From contig OX155954.1 in NCBI GenBank assembly GCA_944548615.1, forward strand, positions 1,531,335 to 1,595,334: DNA of 64,000 nt, given 5' to 3'. Shown here in pieces: positions 10,744 to 21,264 of this stretch (positions within the stretch are counted from its first letter, which is position 1; every line of letters begins with the position of its first letter). The notes below the pieces were generated by a model. It had not been told where the DNA came from, searched no databases, and saw only the letters and a program-made list of their open reading frames with translations. The stretch comes from Micropterix aruncella. Lineage: Eukaryota; Arthropoda; Insecta; Lepidoptera; Micropterigidae. The position numbers and the translations under genes were made by a program.

Positions 10744-11147
10744 TACTGAAAGTGTGACAAATGTGTACTGTGTAGTGAATTTAGTATATTGCAATTAATA
10801 AAGAGTAATTGCAATGAATCATCTTGAAAAACAAGATTAAAATAATTGCACTGCTTATTCTACGACGTATTTTAGATGACGAAGATGAAGAATATGTGCT
10901 CTGAGAATATAGGAATTTGAGATAGGCTTATATTTTTGAATATAGGCATTATAGGTACCTTTCTTAAAAATCAAAAAAAATACACACTAATAGATTCAAT
11001 CATTTTAATGCTAAATCTGAAAGAAAATAGCCTTGGACACTTGAAATGAGCAGTATTTCAATAAATAAACATGCATTAAAGAAATATTTTTCAAAAATAA
11101 AAAAAAACTACTAGATTCCCACAGAAGGATGGACCGTGTGTAGCTCT

Positions 11148-11228
11148 CGTATGGTTTGATAAGATGTCAAAATATTGGTCCGAATTCATCCTGATGACTA
11201 ATATAGTGACATCTTATCAAACCATATG
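11148..11228. repeat. Short inverted repeat, 22-bp arms
   Basis: CGTATGGTTTGATAAGATGT at 11148 recurs reversed at 11207-11228 with one mismatch in 22 bases and a 37-base spacer. It abuts the Tc1-like fragment and may be part of that element's history. Confidence 0.6.
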
Positions 11229-11573
11229 ATAGGAGCTCCATAAGGTCTATCCCTCCGAGGGAATTTTTCAATTTTCAATAGGATCTCGCACCATGCCATT
11301 CTTTGAGAAGAGTGAAACAGTTTTTCACACAGAACCAAATTACTGTATTTGAATGGCCCGGAAACTCCCCCGATTTCAGCCCGATCGAAAGCCATTTGCA
11401 AAAAACGGCTCTCCATGATGGATTGTACAACGAAAACAAAGATAATCAGTGCAGTAATTCAAGTCTGGTTCCACGGTGATAAACTGAGAGTAAGCTGTCA
11501 AAACTTGGTAAATTCTATGCCTACAAGAGTCAAGGGTGTTATCAACGCAAAAGGAAGACACATCCTATATTAA
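11200..11573 (+). pseudogene. Tc1-like transposase, C-terminal fragment
   Basis: The plus strand encodes VFEWPGNSPDFSPIES and, after a frame change, TTKTKIISAVIQVWF...LVNSMPTRVKGVINAKG. The 'WP..SPD..PIE' block carries the second and third catalytic acidic positions of Tc1 transposases, and 'L..SMP.R...VI.AKG' is the standard Tc1 C terminus. Frame changes and the missing N-terminal half show it is dead. It lies in the RpS15a intron, on the opposite strand. Confidence 0.8.
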
Positions 11574-11850
11574 AACTAACAATCTATAACTACCAGTACT
11601 GTGTTTGTATGTTTAAGTCGAATAATACACTTTTCGAAGAAAAATACTCTTCGTTCCAATTAATTCGCACGGCACATTCGTATATCAACGATAATTATCC
11701 AATATTTAAAATGGCACCAAGCGTTACTTTCACATCTGCACAGTTTTGTGAGAAGCCGTCGACAGACACATCCTCAGCGACGGAATTAACAAAGCACGGT
11801 TCCCAAAGCACTTCTTTAGTTTATTAAGTACACCTAAATTTTAAACTTAC

Positions 11851-12149
11851 CCGAACTGTCTAGACGGCAGAAGATTGTTTGACCATCTTTCAAAGTCATC
11901 CGTACGCACATCGTACCTCGGGCAGATCACTCCACATTTATTCAGCCTGCCCTTCAAGTTGACGACGACCTTTCCAGCCCTGTGGTCGTCCACAATCTCC
12001 AATTCGCCGATGTAGCCATGCTTCATCATCACAGTAAGGAACTTGACGACGACTTTGGAACAGGGCCGCAGGAGGACTTGCCTCTTGCCGCGCTTCTCCG
12101 CGTTGTGGATCGACTTGAGAGCATCGCTCAGCACGTTCATTCGCACCAT
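11851..12149 (-). CDS. RpS15a: Ribosomal protein S15a (uS8), coding exon 1
   Basis: S15a is a core protein of the cytosolic 40S subunit that binds 18S rRNA in the central domain. The exon encodes residues 1-99 plus two bases of codon 100. It starts [20 protein letters not shown] and carries the conserved [40 protein letters not shown] and NNLLPSRQF blocks, near-identical to animal S15a throughout. The ATG lies two bases after a good acceptor-like TTTTATTTCCAG, so a 5' UTR intron is possible. The exon ends TTCGG|GTAAGT (phase 2), and the remaining 30 residues are at 5131-5224. No frameshift or missing residue was seen, so the gene appears intact and functional. An upstream pyrimidine tract (12231-12236) suits growth-regulated translation. 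Confidence 0.98.
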
Positions 12150-12230
12150 GGCTGGAAATAAAACACAAAACACTGTATTCTCTCAGAAACACCGACGAAG
12201 TGTCACTGGCCGTCGCCGTCTACACGCACA

Positions 12231-12236
12231 GAAAAG
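12231..12236 (-). promoter_or_regulatory. Candidate 5' TOP tract / start site of RpS15a
   Basis: The minus strand reads CTTTTCTGTGCGTG about 85 bases upstream of the RpS15a ATG. Ribosomal protein mRNAs typically begin with a C followed by a pyrimidine run, through which translation responds to nutrient signalling. The position and composition fit; the exact start is inferred. Confidence 0.5.
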
Positions 12237-14252
12237 TAACCTAAAAACAGCCGACTACCGAGCCCATCGCCGCGAAATACAATACGATTCTTATGTAAAA
12301 TGGACCATCGAAGCGAAATATTCACATTGCCGCGCAAAAACAATTCACAATATCGTGATTACCTCAGATTAAGAACCCGAAACGGGGCGAACCAGCTTTG
12401 CCAAAATGTCGCAAAGAAAAAGACAGATCGTCCGGTAAGTTGTCAACTTGACGCCCAGGAAAAGAGTTACCATGCCAAAAAAAATAAAAAACGAGCCATA
12501 ACTCCTAAAATAACAATAATGCAACTGAAATAAAAAAGTAAACGACACTGCTACTCAAATAACGAAGTATTAAAAATAGGAAACCATTTTTATAAGCTTG
12601 ATTTTTCGTTTTTCTTTGGGCAACTTATCTCCATGACAGCCAACATCCCAAGCAAAACGTCATGTAAACATTCGGTAGATGGCATTGCTCCACAGACAAA
12701 ATAAATAATTTCCTCTTAGAAAGTGCCGCCATCTAGAGTCCACGTTTTAACTAAACAACAGGTATTCTTCCGTCTCTTTCCATTACCTTTGAATAACAGT
12801 TATCAGAGTAACCGCAATACGATATGACCGACCATACGATATGCGATAACTGCTGCTTACAAATGATCGTGAATCAAAGTTACTAGGTCAAATTTAAGTT
12901 AAATCAATACGTTTTTAAAATTAGCTGAGGTTTCTCATTTGTCCCCAGTGACAGTAGCACCCTTTTGTTAGGTTGTTTATTGGTATCTTTTGGCAGTAAT
13001 CATTTCATAGAAATTCTTGTTTTCGCTGCTGTTAAAAAAAAATCAGCGGCCACTGTATAAAAGCGATTTCTTAAATCGTCAAATAGTCTTTTATTCATTC
13101 AATAATTTCAATACAGTTGATCATGTCATAGTAATAATCAATTTAAAACACAAATGTTCAACAATGAAAAATTAAATAAACAATCAAATCGTAATGTAAA
13201 ATGTAATCGCATGTAATGTAATCGTCATGTATATAAAAACAAAAATTAATCTATCATACACTCTAGAAAAATATTATTAACCAAAATTAGATAATATTAA
13301 AATATAGATAAATGCTCAATAAAAATACGTATGTCGACAATATAAATGTAATGATAATAAATAATAAACTTTATGAAATAATCATATTTTGAGATGTTTG
13401 GAAGACTTTGTTATTTATGTATTTGCTTATATTTGTACGTTTATATGATCATGTATACGTATGATATTGGTTTTATTAATAAACATATCGGTAGTCAAGA
13501 TGCAACAGGCTGTTTTATAAAAACTACAGGGGAACAAAAGAAGGTTTAAAATAATCGCTAATGCCAAACCTTACTCAATTCAGCTTTTTGTTTCTATATT
13601 TACAGAAATAATCTTTTATCTGTTTTGACTTTTATCTGACCTCTAGTTTTTTCAAAAAACCATCATAAATCGCATATATTATGCCCTTTTGCCGTGTTTA
13701 TTTTCTGTATTGACCACACGTTGTGTATTTAATATACATATATTGCAAAAGGTGCAACCTACAAATATTTCTTTATGCCACATAACTAAAATTATAAAAT
13801 GAACGGACTATCCTCATTTTTTAATTTAAAGTTTAGATGAAAACTCTGCAGAGACGCATTTGGTTGCTAAATGAAATTGAGCATATGAAATTACGTTATT
13901 TTAGGTAAAAAAGTGACTGGCTGAAAGGGAGAGAGAGAGTACACCTTTGACCTCTTGACTGCCGATATTAAAGATAATCTAATATTTGTAGAGATCGTGT
14001 TCCTTATACATAGAAAGCCTGAATACCCAATGTTTAACTTTAGCTTCGAGCATTTTCAGTCCTTAATCTTGTATTGACTTTGGAAGGCCATTAAAGAATT
14101 AGGCCAAATATACAAATGACTTTTGGTACAAAGTCAAATGTACTTTAAGGAAGGTAATATTGGCTATATTTTGAGTGTCATATTTATGCATGTGCATGTT
14201 AAGCATTCATTCGTTTATTCTTTTTAGCTAAAACTAAAGGACCGAAAATACT
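12237..14252. other. Spacer between RpS15a and the next repeats
   Basis: The first ~200 bases (12237-12450) have raised CpG content and presumably include the RpS15a promoter. Beyond that the DNA is AT-rich and shows no gene, RNA or bounded repeat I can support. Short plus-strand ORFs at 12043-12533 overlap the RpS15a exon and leader and are shadows. Confidence 0.4.
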
Positions 14253-14350
14253 ATACGTGGATGCCATAAAAATGACCCAAAGGACGCCATAAAGATGACT
14301 CAAGGCTCAAAGGACGCCATAAGAATGACTCAAGGCCCAAAGGACGCCCG
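14253..14350 (+). repeat. Tandem repeat, ~30-bp unit
   Basis: AAAGGACGCCATAA.GATGAC recurs with period of about 30-33 bases three times, the last unit truncated after AAAGGACGCC. Confidence 0.7.
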
Positions 14351-14787
14351 AGTCTGGCAGTTTACATGCAAACGCCGGTCAGTGCGTCATGTTCGTTCCC
14401 TAAAAGTGTCAGTGTAAACACGGCGTCAGTATTTTCGAAGGTAAATAAATGCATTTTTTTGTCTTTCCCGTAAATTTTCGTTTTTATTATTAGTCCATGC
14501 TTTTTACTGAATTGACCGTTTTAGAGCTATCCAGCGTTGAGCAAAACGCCGGTTTGCGATGACTTTTGCCGCAATTGCGCACTGTAAATTCCTTTTTTGT
14601 CACTAATTATTAATATTATTATTTCATAACTTTTGTATTTTCGTCAATAAAAACTGATTTTGTGCCAAATAATTAACGACGACATCCCTCAATCCGTAAA
14701 ATATTCCCCACATTCAGGTGCTCAAATAACTCAAAGTTTTGGAGCTCTATTTTTTTTAAAGCTCATAGGTAGTCTATGCTACAAAAG

Positions 14788-14921
<134 letters not shown>

Positions 14922-15239
14922 ATATTTGTTTATTGTCGAGTTATGATTTTTTGTACAAAATACCGTTTTCTCGTTTTTTTCGACTATACTTCAATTTTTA
15001 TTAACAAGGGTTTTAAACTTTTGACTTTGGCAACTTCTGCGCCACTTCAAAAAGTGACCCACATTTTTTTCGTTTTTTTTTAAGCCTACAAAACCTTGAA
15101 AACCCAACTGCTCCCTAAAAGACACATTGTACACACCGTGTCCCGAAAAATATAGTGTACACACGCCGGGTTAAATATGTTATATACTTTGTATAGGATA
15201 GGAAACGCAAAGAAGAAGATAAGTACGATTAAAGCATGC

Positions 15240-15766
15240 GATATTTTGGTTCCGTATACGTCTCCATCACTGAATGCGGTGTGTTTTTTAGTTGGGTGTG
15301 TTGTTCCGTGCGCGCGCGTTGTCGGCTCTTTCGTGCGGTCCGCGAGAAGTTTGACAATACTTTTCGAACTAGTTTTCGCTTTTATCTCGTCGATACATCA
15401 ATGAAACTGAATTATCGGCGCGTGATTTTGTTCCCTAACGTGTTCAGTGTATTATTGTATGGTTCGTAGTCGTGTCCGTTGAGGGTTTAGCCCTTTTAGC
15501 CGCTTTGAAAAAGTTGACTGAACTCGTGTGATTCCCGTCCACAGGTGTGTTGTGGCCGCTGGATGCTAAGCAACCGCTCGGCGGCATGTAAAATCCTTGT
15601 GTTGTGTGCATTTCCGTGTTGATTTCGAACTAAATACGCGCGTTTTGGTTTTGTGCAATGTGTAATAGTCGCGTAAATATTGTGCGATGATGCATTTTCG
15701 CGTAGGTGCGATAAAATAACTGTTTCTTCGATACGAATCGTGCGTTATCTTCTTTCAATTGGAAAA
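15240..15766 (+). promoter_or_regulatory. CpG-rich leader of the signal-peptide gene, with a short uORF
   Basis: CpG words (GCGCGCG at about 15311, CGCGTGAT at about 15419) are dense here compared with the surroundings, as in promoters and 5' UTRs of insect genes. A short upstream ORF of 10 codons plus stop starts with tandem ATGs at 15687 and ends before the main start. The transcription start itself cannot be fixed; TTCAGTGTATT near 15442 resembles an arthropod initiator. Confidence 0.45.
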
Positions 15767-15860
15767 ATGGAAGAGCCTGAGAAAATTGCGAGGTTGCTGC
15801 GGAATTTGATCCTGCGGGGATTGCTGCTGGCTTCCTGCTTACGATGCGGTTATGGCTCAG
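15767..15860 (+). CDS. First coding exon of an unidentified secreted/membrane protein
   Basis: The exon encodes 31 complete codons plus one base: MEEPEKIARLLRNLILRGLL then LASCLRCGYGS. A short charged N terminus, a leucine-rich core (about residues 10-24) and small residues near 23-31 look like a signal peptide or signal anchor. The ATG is the first in its frame and has an AAAA preceding it, a favourable insect context. The frame ends at CTCAG|GTGTGT, a usable donor, so the next intron is phase 1. The CpG-rich leader and the long following intron are typical of developmental or cell-surface genes. No downstream exon was recognised, so the protein family is unknown. Confidence 0.6.
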
Positions 15861-16974
15861 GTGTGTTTTGTTTTTGTTTTGCTTAAAAAATGCAACATAA
15901 AGTCGTGGATTATCATAAAATAAATTGTAGATTCATTTTTTGACACGAAGGGAAAAAAATGATGAAAATGTCATTTTAATATTTGAATTTCGAACGGTTC
16001 TATCAGCCATGTCAAAATAAGTTGGCCGTTGGGTATTATTACAGTATAGGAACCTCTTCTAGATTGTTGATTTTTTAACATCACCAGAAACTTGCTGATT
16101 CCGAATCTGCAATAATCTTTATTCGGTCTCTATAAATAAGCGATATATAGGCATTCAAAGAAGCGCCAAACCCATACATTTCGGTAGGTTGTTGGTTTTT
16201 AAAAAAACATAATACATAAACACCTATAAGTTGGATTAGAGATGGATGACATTCGTTAAAAGTCGAGTCGTTTTAAAAGAATCGATCATTTGTGATGATC
16301 GGTAATTGTTGCAGTAATTATGTTAACGTCGTCTTTACACAATAGATTGCAAAAAAATCTGTTCGTTAAAAAATAATATTTCAAATCGTCAGTTATTTCC
16401 AAATTTGCATTTGGTTTTATCGCGACCGAGAATCGGTTATCGTCCTTGCGCCATGTGCAACAAGGACGACAATGCAATGCTGTGTCGTTTTGGTGGTTTG
16501 GGTTCGCTTACCGTGAGAATGCTAGAGGGAGATGGCAGAGGAAATGCCGTCGCGTCCGGTGGGTACGCATCTGTCGCATTGCTGCTACCTGTAGCAGGTT
16601 CTGTGTTATACCTGTTTTTGTGTTTTAACTTATTTTTTTTAGGGCTGTAAATCTATTTTTTATGTAGAATTCACATGTTTTACTTACTTCATGATTTATA
16701 TGAACCACAGAAAGGAAACAATTGTCTTTTTTTTATTACAGAAACAAAAAAAACATTGGACCTACTGAAAAATATCTTTAGGTACCTAACCCTTATAAGT
16801 TTATTCATTTATTATTATTATTTTTTTATAAACTAGTTGTTATTAATTACTACACTTGGTAACGTCACCTACCAATTATACTGTTCACAAAGAATATTTT
16901 TACCCATACAAAGGTTGTATATTATAGTTTCTGCAAGTTAATTTTTGTTCATACAAATAGTAGGTTTTTAAAAA
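15861..16974 (+). other. Presumed first-intron DNA
   Basis: This follows the GTGTGT donor. An open plus-strand stretch at 16405-16650 has locally high GC but resembles no protein and has no convincing splice sites. The rest is AT-rich. Confidence 0.4.
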
Positions 16975-17500
16975 ATGTTAAAAAATGCTGAGGGTTTTTT
17001 TCTGGAGTGTTTAATCTGTGGACATTCTGTCAACCATCATATGTTCATCCCATCTACCATGGTACGGTGCCTCCATGATGCTATTTGGAATCCGCATGAA
17101 GATACTTGTACCCTCATGCTGGAAAAGGTACAGAAGTGTTTTTTGAGATTTTTTTACTTCAAGCAGTACGGATATTATTCATATTTGTATCCGACTGCAT
17201 TTAACACAGGCATGGTTGGCTATAATTCTCTGTCTGAGAAATGCTGACCATGTCCTATGTTTTCAATCTAATTCGTGGTAAAACTGATAACCCTAGCTTC
17301 AAGGCGGATCTTTTCATACCAAATAATTATCTTCGTGCTCGATCGCACCATCTTTTCGCGGAGCCGTTCTCGCGCACTAACCTTACGAGGTGGAACTTGT
17401 TGGCGCGTACTTTGCGGCGCTTAAATGAAATTCACTCGATGTCACCAGATTTCGATATTTTTACCGCCATCCCTCACTTGTTTAAATTGCCTCACTTGTT
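16975..17500 (+). pseudogene. Jockey-clade LINE ORF2, C-terminal end (frameshifted)
   Basis: Frame 1 encodes LEKVQKCFLRFFYFKQYGYY then SYLYPTAFNTGMVGYNSLSE. After a frame change at about 17240 the frame continues MLTMSYVFNLIRGKTDNPSF, FIPNNYLRARSHHLFAEPFS and RTNLTRWNLLARTLRRLNEI. 'LE.VQ..FLR...YKQYG.YP', 'GYNSL' and the 'R..H..LF..P..RTN' tail are standard for the end of Jockey-type LINE proteins. It is related to the copy at 52660. It sits just upstream of the mariner at 17533. Confidence 0.82.
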
Positions 17501-17938
17501 TAAATTAATTATTTATTCTTATATGATAGCTAAAGGGTCCGCCAAATAACTTTTTTTTTTGAAAATGCTATAAAAAGAAAACTACTGAATATTTTTTCAA
17601 ATTTCTTTTTTTATTTGAAAGTACAATCCCTCCGGTTAATGATGGAAAATAATTTCATTCAAATGGCTGCCTCGGCTGGCCATGCAGTAGCCTACACGAT
17701 GGGTCCAATTTTTAAGTACATTATCGATTGTGTGCAGCTGTATTTCACCAATGGCTTCACGAATATTGTCCTTTAAAGCGTCAATTGTCTCTGGTTTGTC
17801 GGCGTAACACTTATCTTTGACGGCACCCCACAAAAAGTAGTCCAACGGTGTCAAATCGCAGCTCCGAGGTGGCCAAACGACATCAGCTCTGCGGCTGATA
17901 ATGCGATTTTCAAAAACAGGGCGCAAAACATCAACACT

Positions 17939-18797
17939 CTTACCAATAAAATTATCTTATAACCGCGTTAAACCCTTGTTATTGTTATACCCGGTATAGC
18001 CGAGTTATAACGAAGTTGTAAAATCGTGACCAATAAATCAGTTATAACGCGGTTATAACTACTCCCTGAAACCAAAGACAAGTCATATTTCTAGCATGGC
18101 AACGCCCGCTTGGAAGCAGTGTGGCCAACTGAAGCGGCATGAAATGCACATGAAATGTCACTTTTTGTTGTCAGAAAGCCCTTGCCCATTGTTTTGTTAC
18201 GCGAATGCTGATCGAATTTATAGTGGTATTTTGCAGGTCAGCTCTCAGGATATCGATGATTCTTGCGGCGTATGGCTTAGTGAAACGATATTTAGTTTTA
18301 AAATTGTAATAATCCAAATCGAACGGGTCGTATCGCAATTTGTAAATTTTTGGTCGCCTATCACGACGCATTTTGATTTCTTCCAATAAATCCAGATCGA
18401 TCATATCATCCAAGTCGACAAAATCCATTATTCGGCTAAAACGCAGGATTTCACAGCAGTATAAAAGGCGTATCCTCGTCGTAACACGGCTATTACAACG
18501 AAAGCGCACGATTCGCGAACGAGAAGCTCCACGTCCGCGGCTGTCAGGTGGCTGTCAGTTTGAAACAGCTGTTACGCCGGTCGGCCATTTTTAAGTTAAT
18601 ACTCCGTTAAACCGCTGTTATACCTGGCCTCGGGGTGGTATAGCGGAGTTATAGTGCGGATGGAAATCCAGTACCACTATTCCATGCTTATACCCGAGAT
18701 GATCAGTGGTGTAAGCTATACCGCGTTTATTGGTCACAGATTTTCTTATACCTAGTAATAACAGAGGTATAAATTTTACAACTCGTTTATTGGTAAG
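17939..18797 (-). mobile_element. PIF/Harbinger-type element nested in the mariner
   Basis: The ends are CTTACCAATAAA and TTTATTGGTAAG, an exact 12-bp inverted repeat. Related CCAATAAA/TTTATTGG words and GTTATAACGCGGTTATAAC palindromes recur just inside. The flanks ACT and GCT are a near-match only, so the target duplication is uncertain. It carries a HARBI1-like N-terminal ORF (18171-18428) but no intact nuclease, so it is a deleted derivative. Confidence 0.72.
18171..18428 (-). pseudogene. HARBI1-like transposase N-terminal fragment
   Basis: From the ATG at 18428 the minus strand encodes MDFVDLDDMIDLDLLEEIKM, then RRDRRPKIYKLRYDPFDLDY and NFKTKYRFTKPYAARIIDIL. 'R.DPF...D..F...YRF.K....ii..L' is the opening of Harbinger nucleases. 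The DDE nuclease domain is absent after 'RADLQ', where the frame leaves the family pattern. Confidence 0.7.
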
Positions 18798-19696
18798 GCT
18801 GTATGTGTAGCGTTGGCTGTGTGGCACGTAGCGCCGTCCTGTTGAAACCAAATGTTGCCAATATCCTCCTCTTCAATTTCTGTGAACAAAAATTCGTTCA
18901 ACATGGCCCGATAACGATCGCCATTGACGGTAACGGCCACTCCTTGCTCATTTTCGAAGAAAAATGGCCCAATTATGCCTCTGGACCAAAATCCGCACCA
19001 AACAGTGACTCGTTTTGGGTGCACCGGCTTTTCAATGAATGCGTGCGGGTTTTCTGTGCCCCAAATGCGACAATTCTGCTTGTTTACATACCCGCCAAGA
19101 TGGAAATGAGCTTCATCTGAAAAGATGATTTTTTTGGCAAAATCCGCATCTTCTGCAAGTCGATCGCAGGCCCACTTAGCGAAGCGAAAACGCATTGGAT
19201 GGTCAGTTGGCTTCAACTCCTGAACCAATTGGACTTTGTACGGCGTCATACCAAGGTCTTTACGCAAAATTCGTCTCAATGATGTCTGCGAAATGTCCAA
19301 TTGTTGAGAACGACGGTGAACTGATGTTGATGGCGATTCACGCACACTTTCGGCCACAGCAGCAATATTCTCGGGTGTACGCACTGTTTTTGGCTTTTCA
19401 CGCGTTGGTTTATCGATGAGGATGCCAGTTTCTTTCACTTTTTTCACAAGGTAACGCACATACGGAGCTGACGGTGCTTCTCTTCTTCCAAAATCCGTAC
19501 GCAATTTTCGCACACATTCTGCAACATTACCATGATTTTCAAAGTAATGTCGCAAGATTTCCCAGCGTTGTTCAAGCGTATATTCGTTCAGCGGAAGGAT
19601 AAAACTAATTATCTGTCAAATCAGACATGAGGTAAGTGTTGCCATACACGAAATAAGCACTAGTTGAAAAAAAAACGTTACATGGCGGACCCTGTA

Positions 19697-20110
19697 GTAT
19701 TATAAGTGGCATTCTATTTGTATAGTTACGGTAATATCTTTATTAATTTTACTTCTTAATGCCTTGGTTTTACTGTTATGTTGATTAGTAATAAGTGAAT
19801 TAACAAAATAAATAAATAAAATAAATGATCTTCAAATCTTGGTGAAATCGCTCACCCTACTCACCAAGATTTTTCGAAAAAAGCTTTACAGAGAAAAAAA
19901 ATGACGCGGTAGAAGAAAACTAACTATAGTTTCGAAATCTTGAAATCAGCATGCCTTTTTAACACTAAAACAGCTCAGAAATCGATTTCGAGAAGTCAAA
20001 TAAAAAACGAATACAGAAATTGTGTTACAAATTGTTTTCAATAGATTAGAATTATGTGACAATTTCATAAATATATTAAAAAAATTAACGAAACATAGTT
20101 CTTCAAATTC
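19697..20110. other. Spacer, no gene recognised
   Basis: AT-rich sequence right of the mariner. An AATAAATAAATAAAATAAAT run near 19806 resembles the tail of a LINE. Nothing coding was seen. Confidence 0.35.
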
Positions 20111-20119
20111 GACTGTCCT

Positions 20120-20275
20120 ATTATTTGCCACGAGGGAGTTCCAGTCCCTACATCCCGGCTCAATCATCAAATCAGGTCGACGGTACCATAATATTATATT
20201 GACACCGAACTTACATGTACCCCAAATTCAAGTATGCCAAATTTCAGCTCAATCGGATTTTAACAAGTGGTAAAA
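20120..20275 (+). repeat. Dispersed repeat related to 38050-38235
   Basis: GAGTTCCAGTCCCTACATCC and ATCATCAAATCAGGTCGACG match, with moderate divergence, AGTTCCAGTTCATATCTTCC and ATCATCAGATCAGTTCGACA at 38104-38150, followed in both by GTACCATA. A downstream AATAAAGCTTGTAAAA (about 20648) resembles the LINE end at 8490, suggesting a LINE 3' region. Confidence 0.5.
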
Positions 20276-20308
20276 AAATGGATTGCGAATTTTGAAACGG
20301 ACAACTTA

Positions 20309-20622
20309 AGGGCTTCCTAGACGATCAAGCATGCTTGACAAGCATCGCGTCGCGGGCTGGGGGGGATCGTAAACCGCAGGAAAAATGCAATTAAAAAAAA
20401 AATATTTACCAAAAATGCTTAATATTGTAGTTTATACCAGGGAGTCAAGTCATTCATCAATCAATTACGTCTAATTAATGTTAATCCCTGGTATAAACTT
20501 CAAAATTAGTCATTTTTGGTAAATATTTTTAAAAAATATTTGCATTTTTCCTGCGGTTTACGATCCTGTCCCAGCCCGCGACGCGATGCTTGTCAAGCAT
20601 GCTTGATCGTCTAGGGAGCCCT
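20309..20622. mobile_element. Fold-back MITE, PIF/Harbinger type, TTA duplication (314 bp)
   Basis: Almost the whole element is one inverted repeat with arms of about 140 bp. The left arm begins AGGGCTTCCTAGACGATCAA and the reversed right arm begins AGGGCTCCCTAGACGATCAA. TTA is duplicated directly outside (20306-20308 and 20623-20625), as in the PIF/Harbinger superfamily. The centre is AT-rich, and there is no ORF. Confidence 0.85.
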
Positions 20623-21264
20623 TTATATACGAGCTTTGCAAGTTACAATAAAGCTTGTAAAATATATAATAATACACACAGCTACTTTGACGGACTGCAA
20701 GAAAGTTTAGACTACGAATAAAATGTCAAATTTCAAACGCATCTACGATCACCTAAAAATCACCTTCTTTTTAAACAGTACTCGAAGATTAATCGCCAAA
20801 AACACAACATTCCTATGAGTTTGATCCCGCGTGTTTAAAATACAGGTTTTTATATCGCATTTATCGATTCCACGATGGCATTCAAATTTTATCACCCATG
20901 AAACAGCCAGAATTGCAGATTTTAATATGAAAACCAGTTTTCTAATTTGTGGATGAGGACGATTCGCTAATCGATGACGTCACCGTAATAATTAATGAAT
21001 GCATCGCCGAAGCCGCCGAGGTTGCTGCTTTGCAATTGGCCTGCATCGTGCGCGCATTCTCCTAAAAGGATTACGTATTACGTGGCCTCCATTGCTGGCG
21101 ACTGTCTTTACTACCAGCCGACCAACTGCTGCTTAGATACTAGTGATGTGCCAGGCATCCGTATCCGCGGATATCCACAAAATAATAAGGTCTGGGTCTG
21201 TATCCGTTTTTTCCTAGCGGATCACAGATGGGTCTTACTTTATTGTGCATTCCGCTACATCTAA
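20623..21264. other. Spacer, no gene recognised
   Basis: Mixed sequence with an 89-codon plus-strand ORF (20995-21264) that resembles nothing known and contains no domain signature. TCCGCGGATATCC near 21175 is a local near-palindrome. Confidence 0.35.

Larger units (their letters stand above)
5225..11850 (-). other. RpS15a intron (6.6 kb), filled with transposon remains
   Basis: The intron runs from the GTAAGT donor next to 11851 to the TTTTAG acceptor next to 5224 (minus strand). It contains a TTAA-flanked MITE, an RTE-type RT fragment, a pogo/Tigger fragment, a LINE 3' end, inverted 15-bp repeat arrays, two copies of the 650 bp dispersed repeat and a Tc1 fragment, each listed separately. 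Confidence 0.9.
17636..19628 (-). pseudogene. mariner-family transposase, split and frameshifted
   Basis: On the minus strand the protein runs from about 19628 to 18798 and resumes at 17938-17636. It has two N-terminal helix-turn-helix regions (PLNEYTLEQRWEILRHYFEN; TSLRRILRKDLGMTPYKVQL). The catalytic blocks follow: FSDEAHFHLGGYVNKQ (first D), FQQDGATCHTA (second D) and WPPRSCDLTPLDYFLWG (third acidic residue, a D). The likely start ATG (19626-19628) is out of frame with the main body, so a small indel lies near 19600. A second disabling change is the Harbinger-type insertion right after ATCHTANATHT. Both catalytic halves are otherwise well preserved, suggesting a fairly young copy. Confidence 0.88.
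17533..19694 (-). mobile_element. mariner-type transposon with TA duplication, interrupted by a Harbinger-type element
   Basis: The left end AAGGGTCCGCCAAATAAC and the reversed right end CAGGGTCCGCCATGTAACG form ~25-bp terminal inverted repeats running into T-rich tracts. TA is duplicated outside them (17531-17532 and 19695-19696). Subtracting the 859 bp insertion, the element is about 1.3 kb, the normal size of a mariner. The transposase lies on the minus strand. Confidence 0.88.

Noticed and set aside
12043..12372. Plus-strand ORFs of 109 and 77 codons around 12.0-12.5 kb
   Set aside because: They are antisense shadows of the RpS15a coding exon and its GC-richer leader.
16405..16650. Open plus-strand stretch considered as exon 2 of the signal-peptide gene
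   Set aside because: No acceptor in the right phase was convincing, and the translation (GGYASVALLLPVAGS and surroundings) resembles no family.
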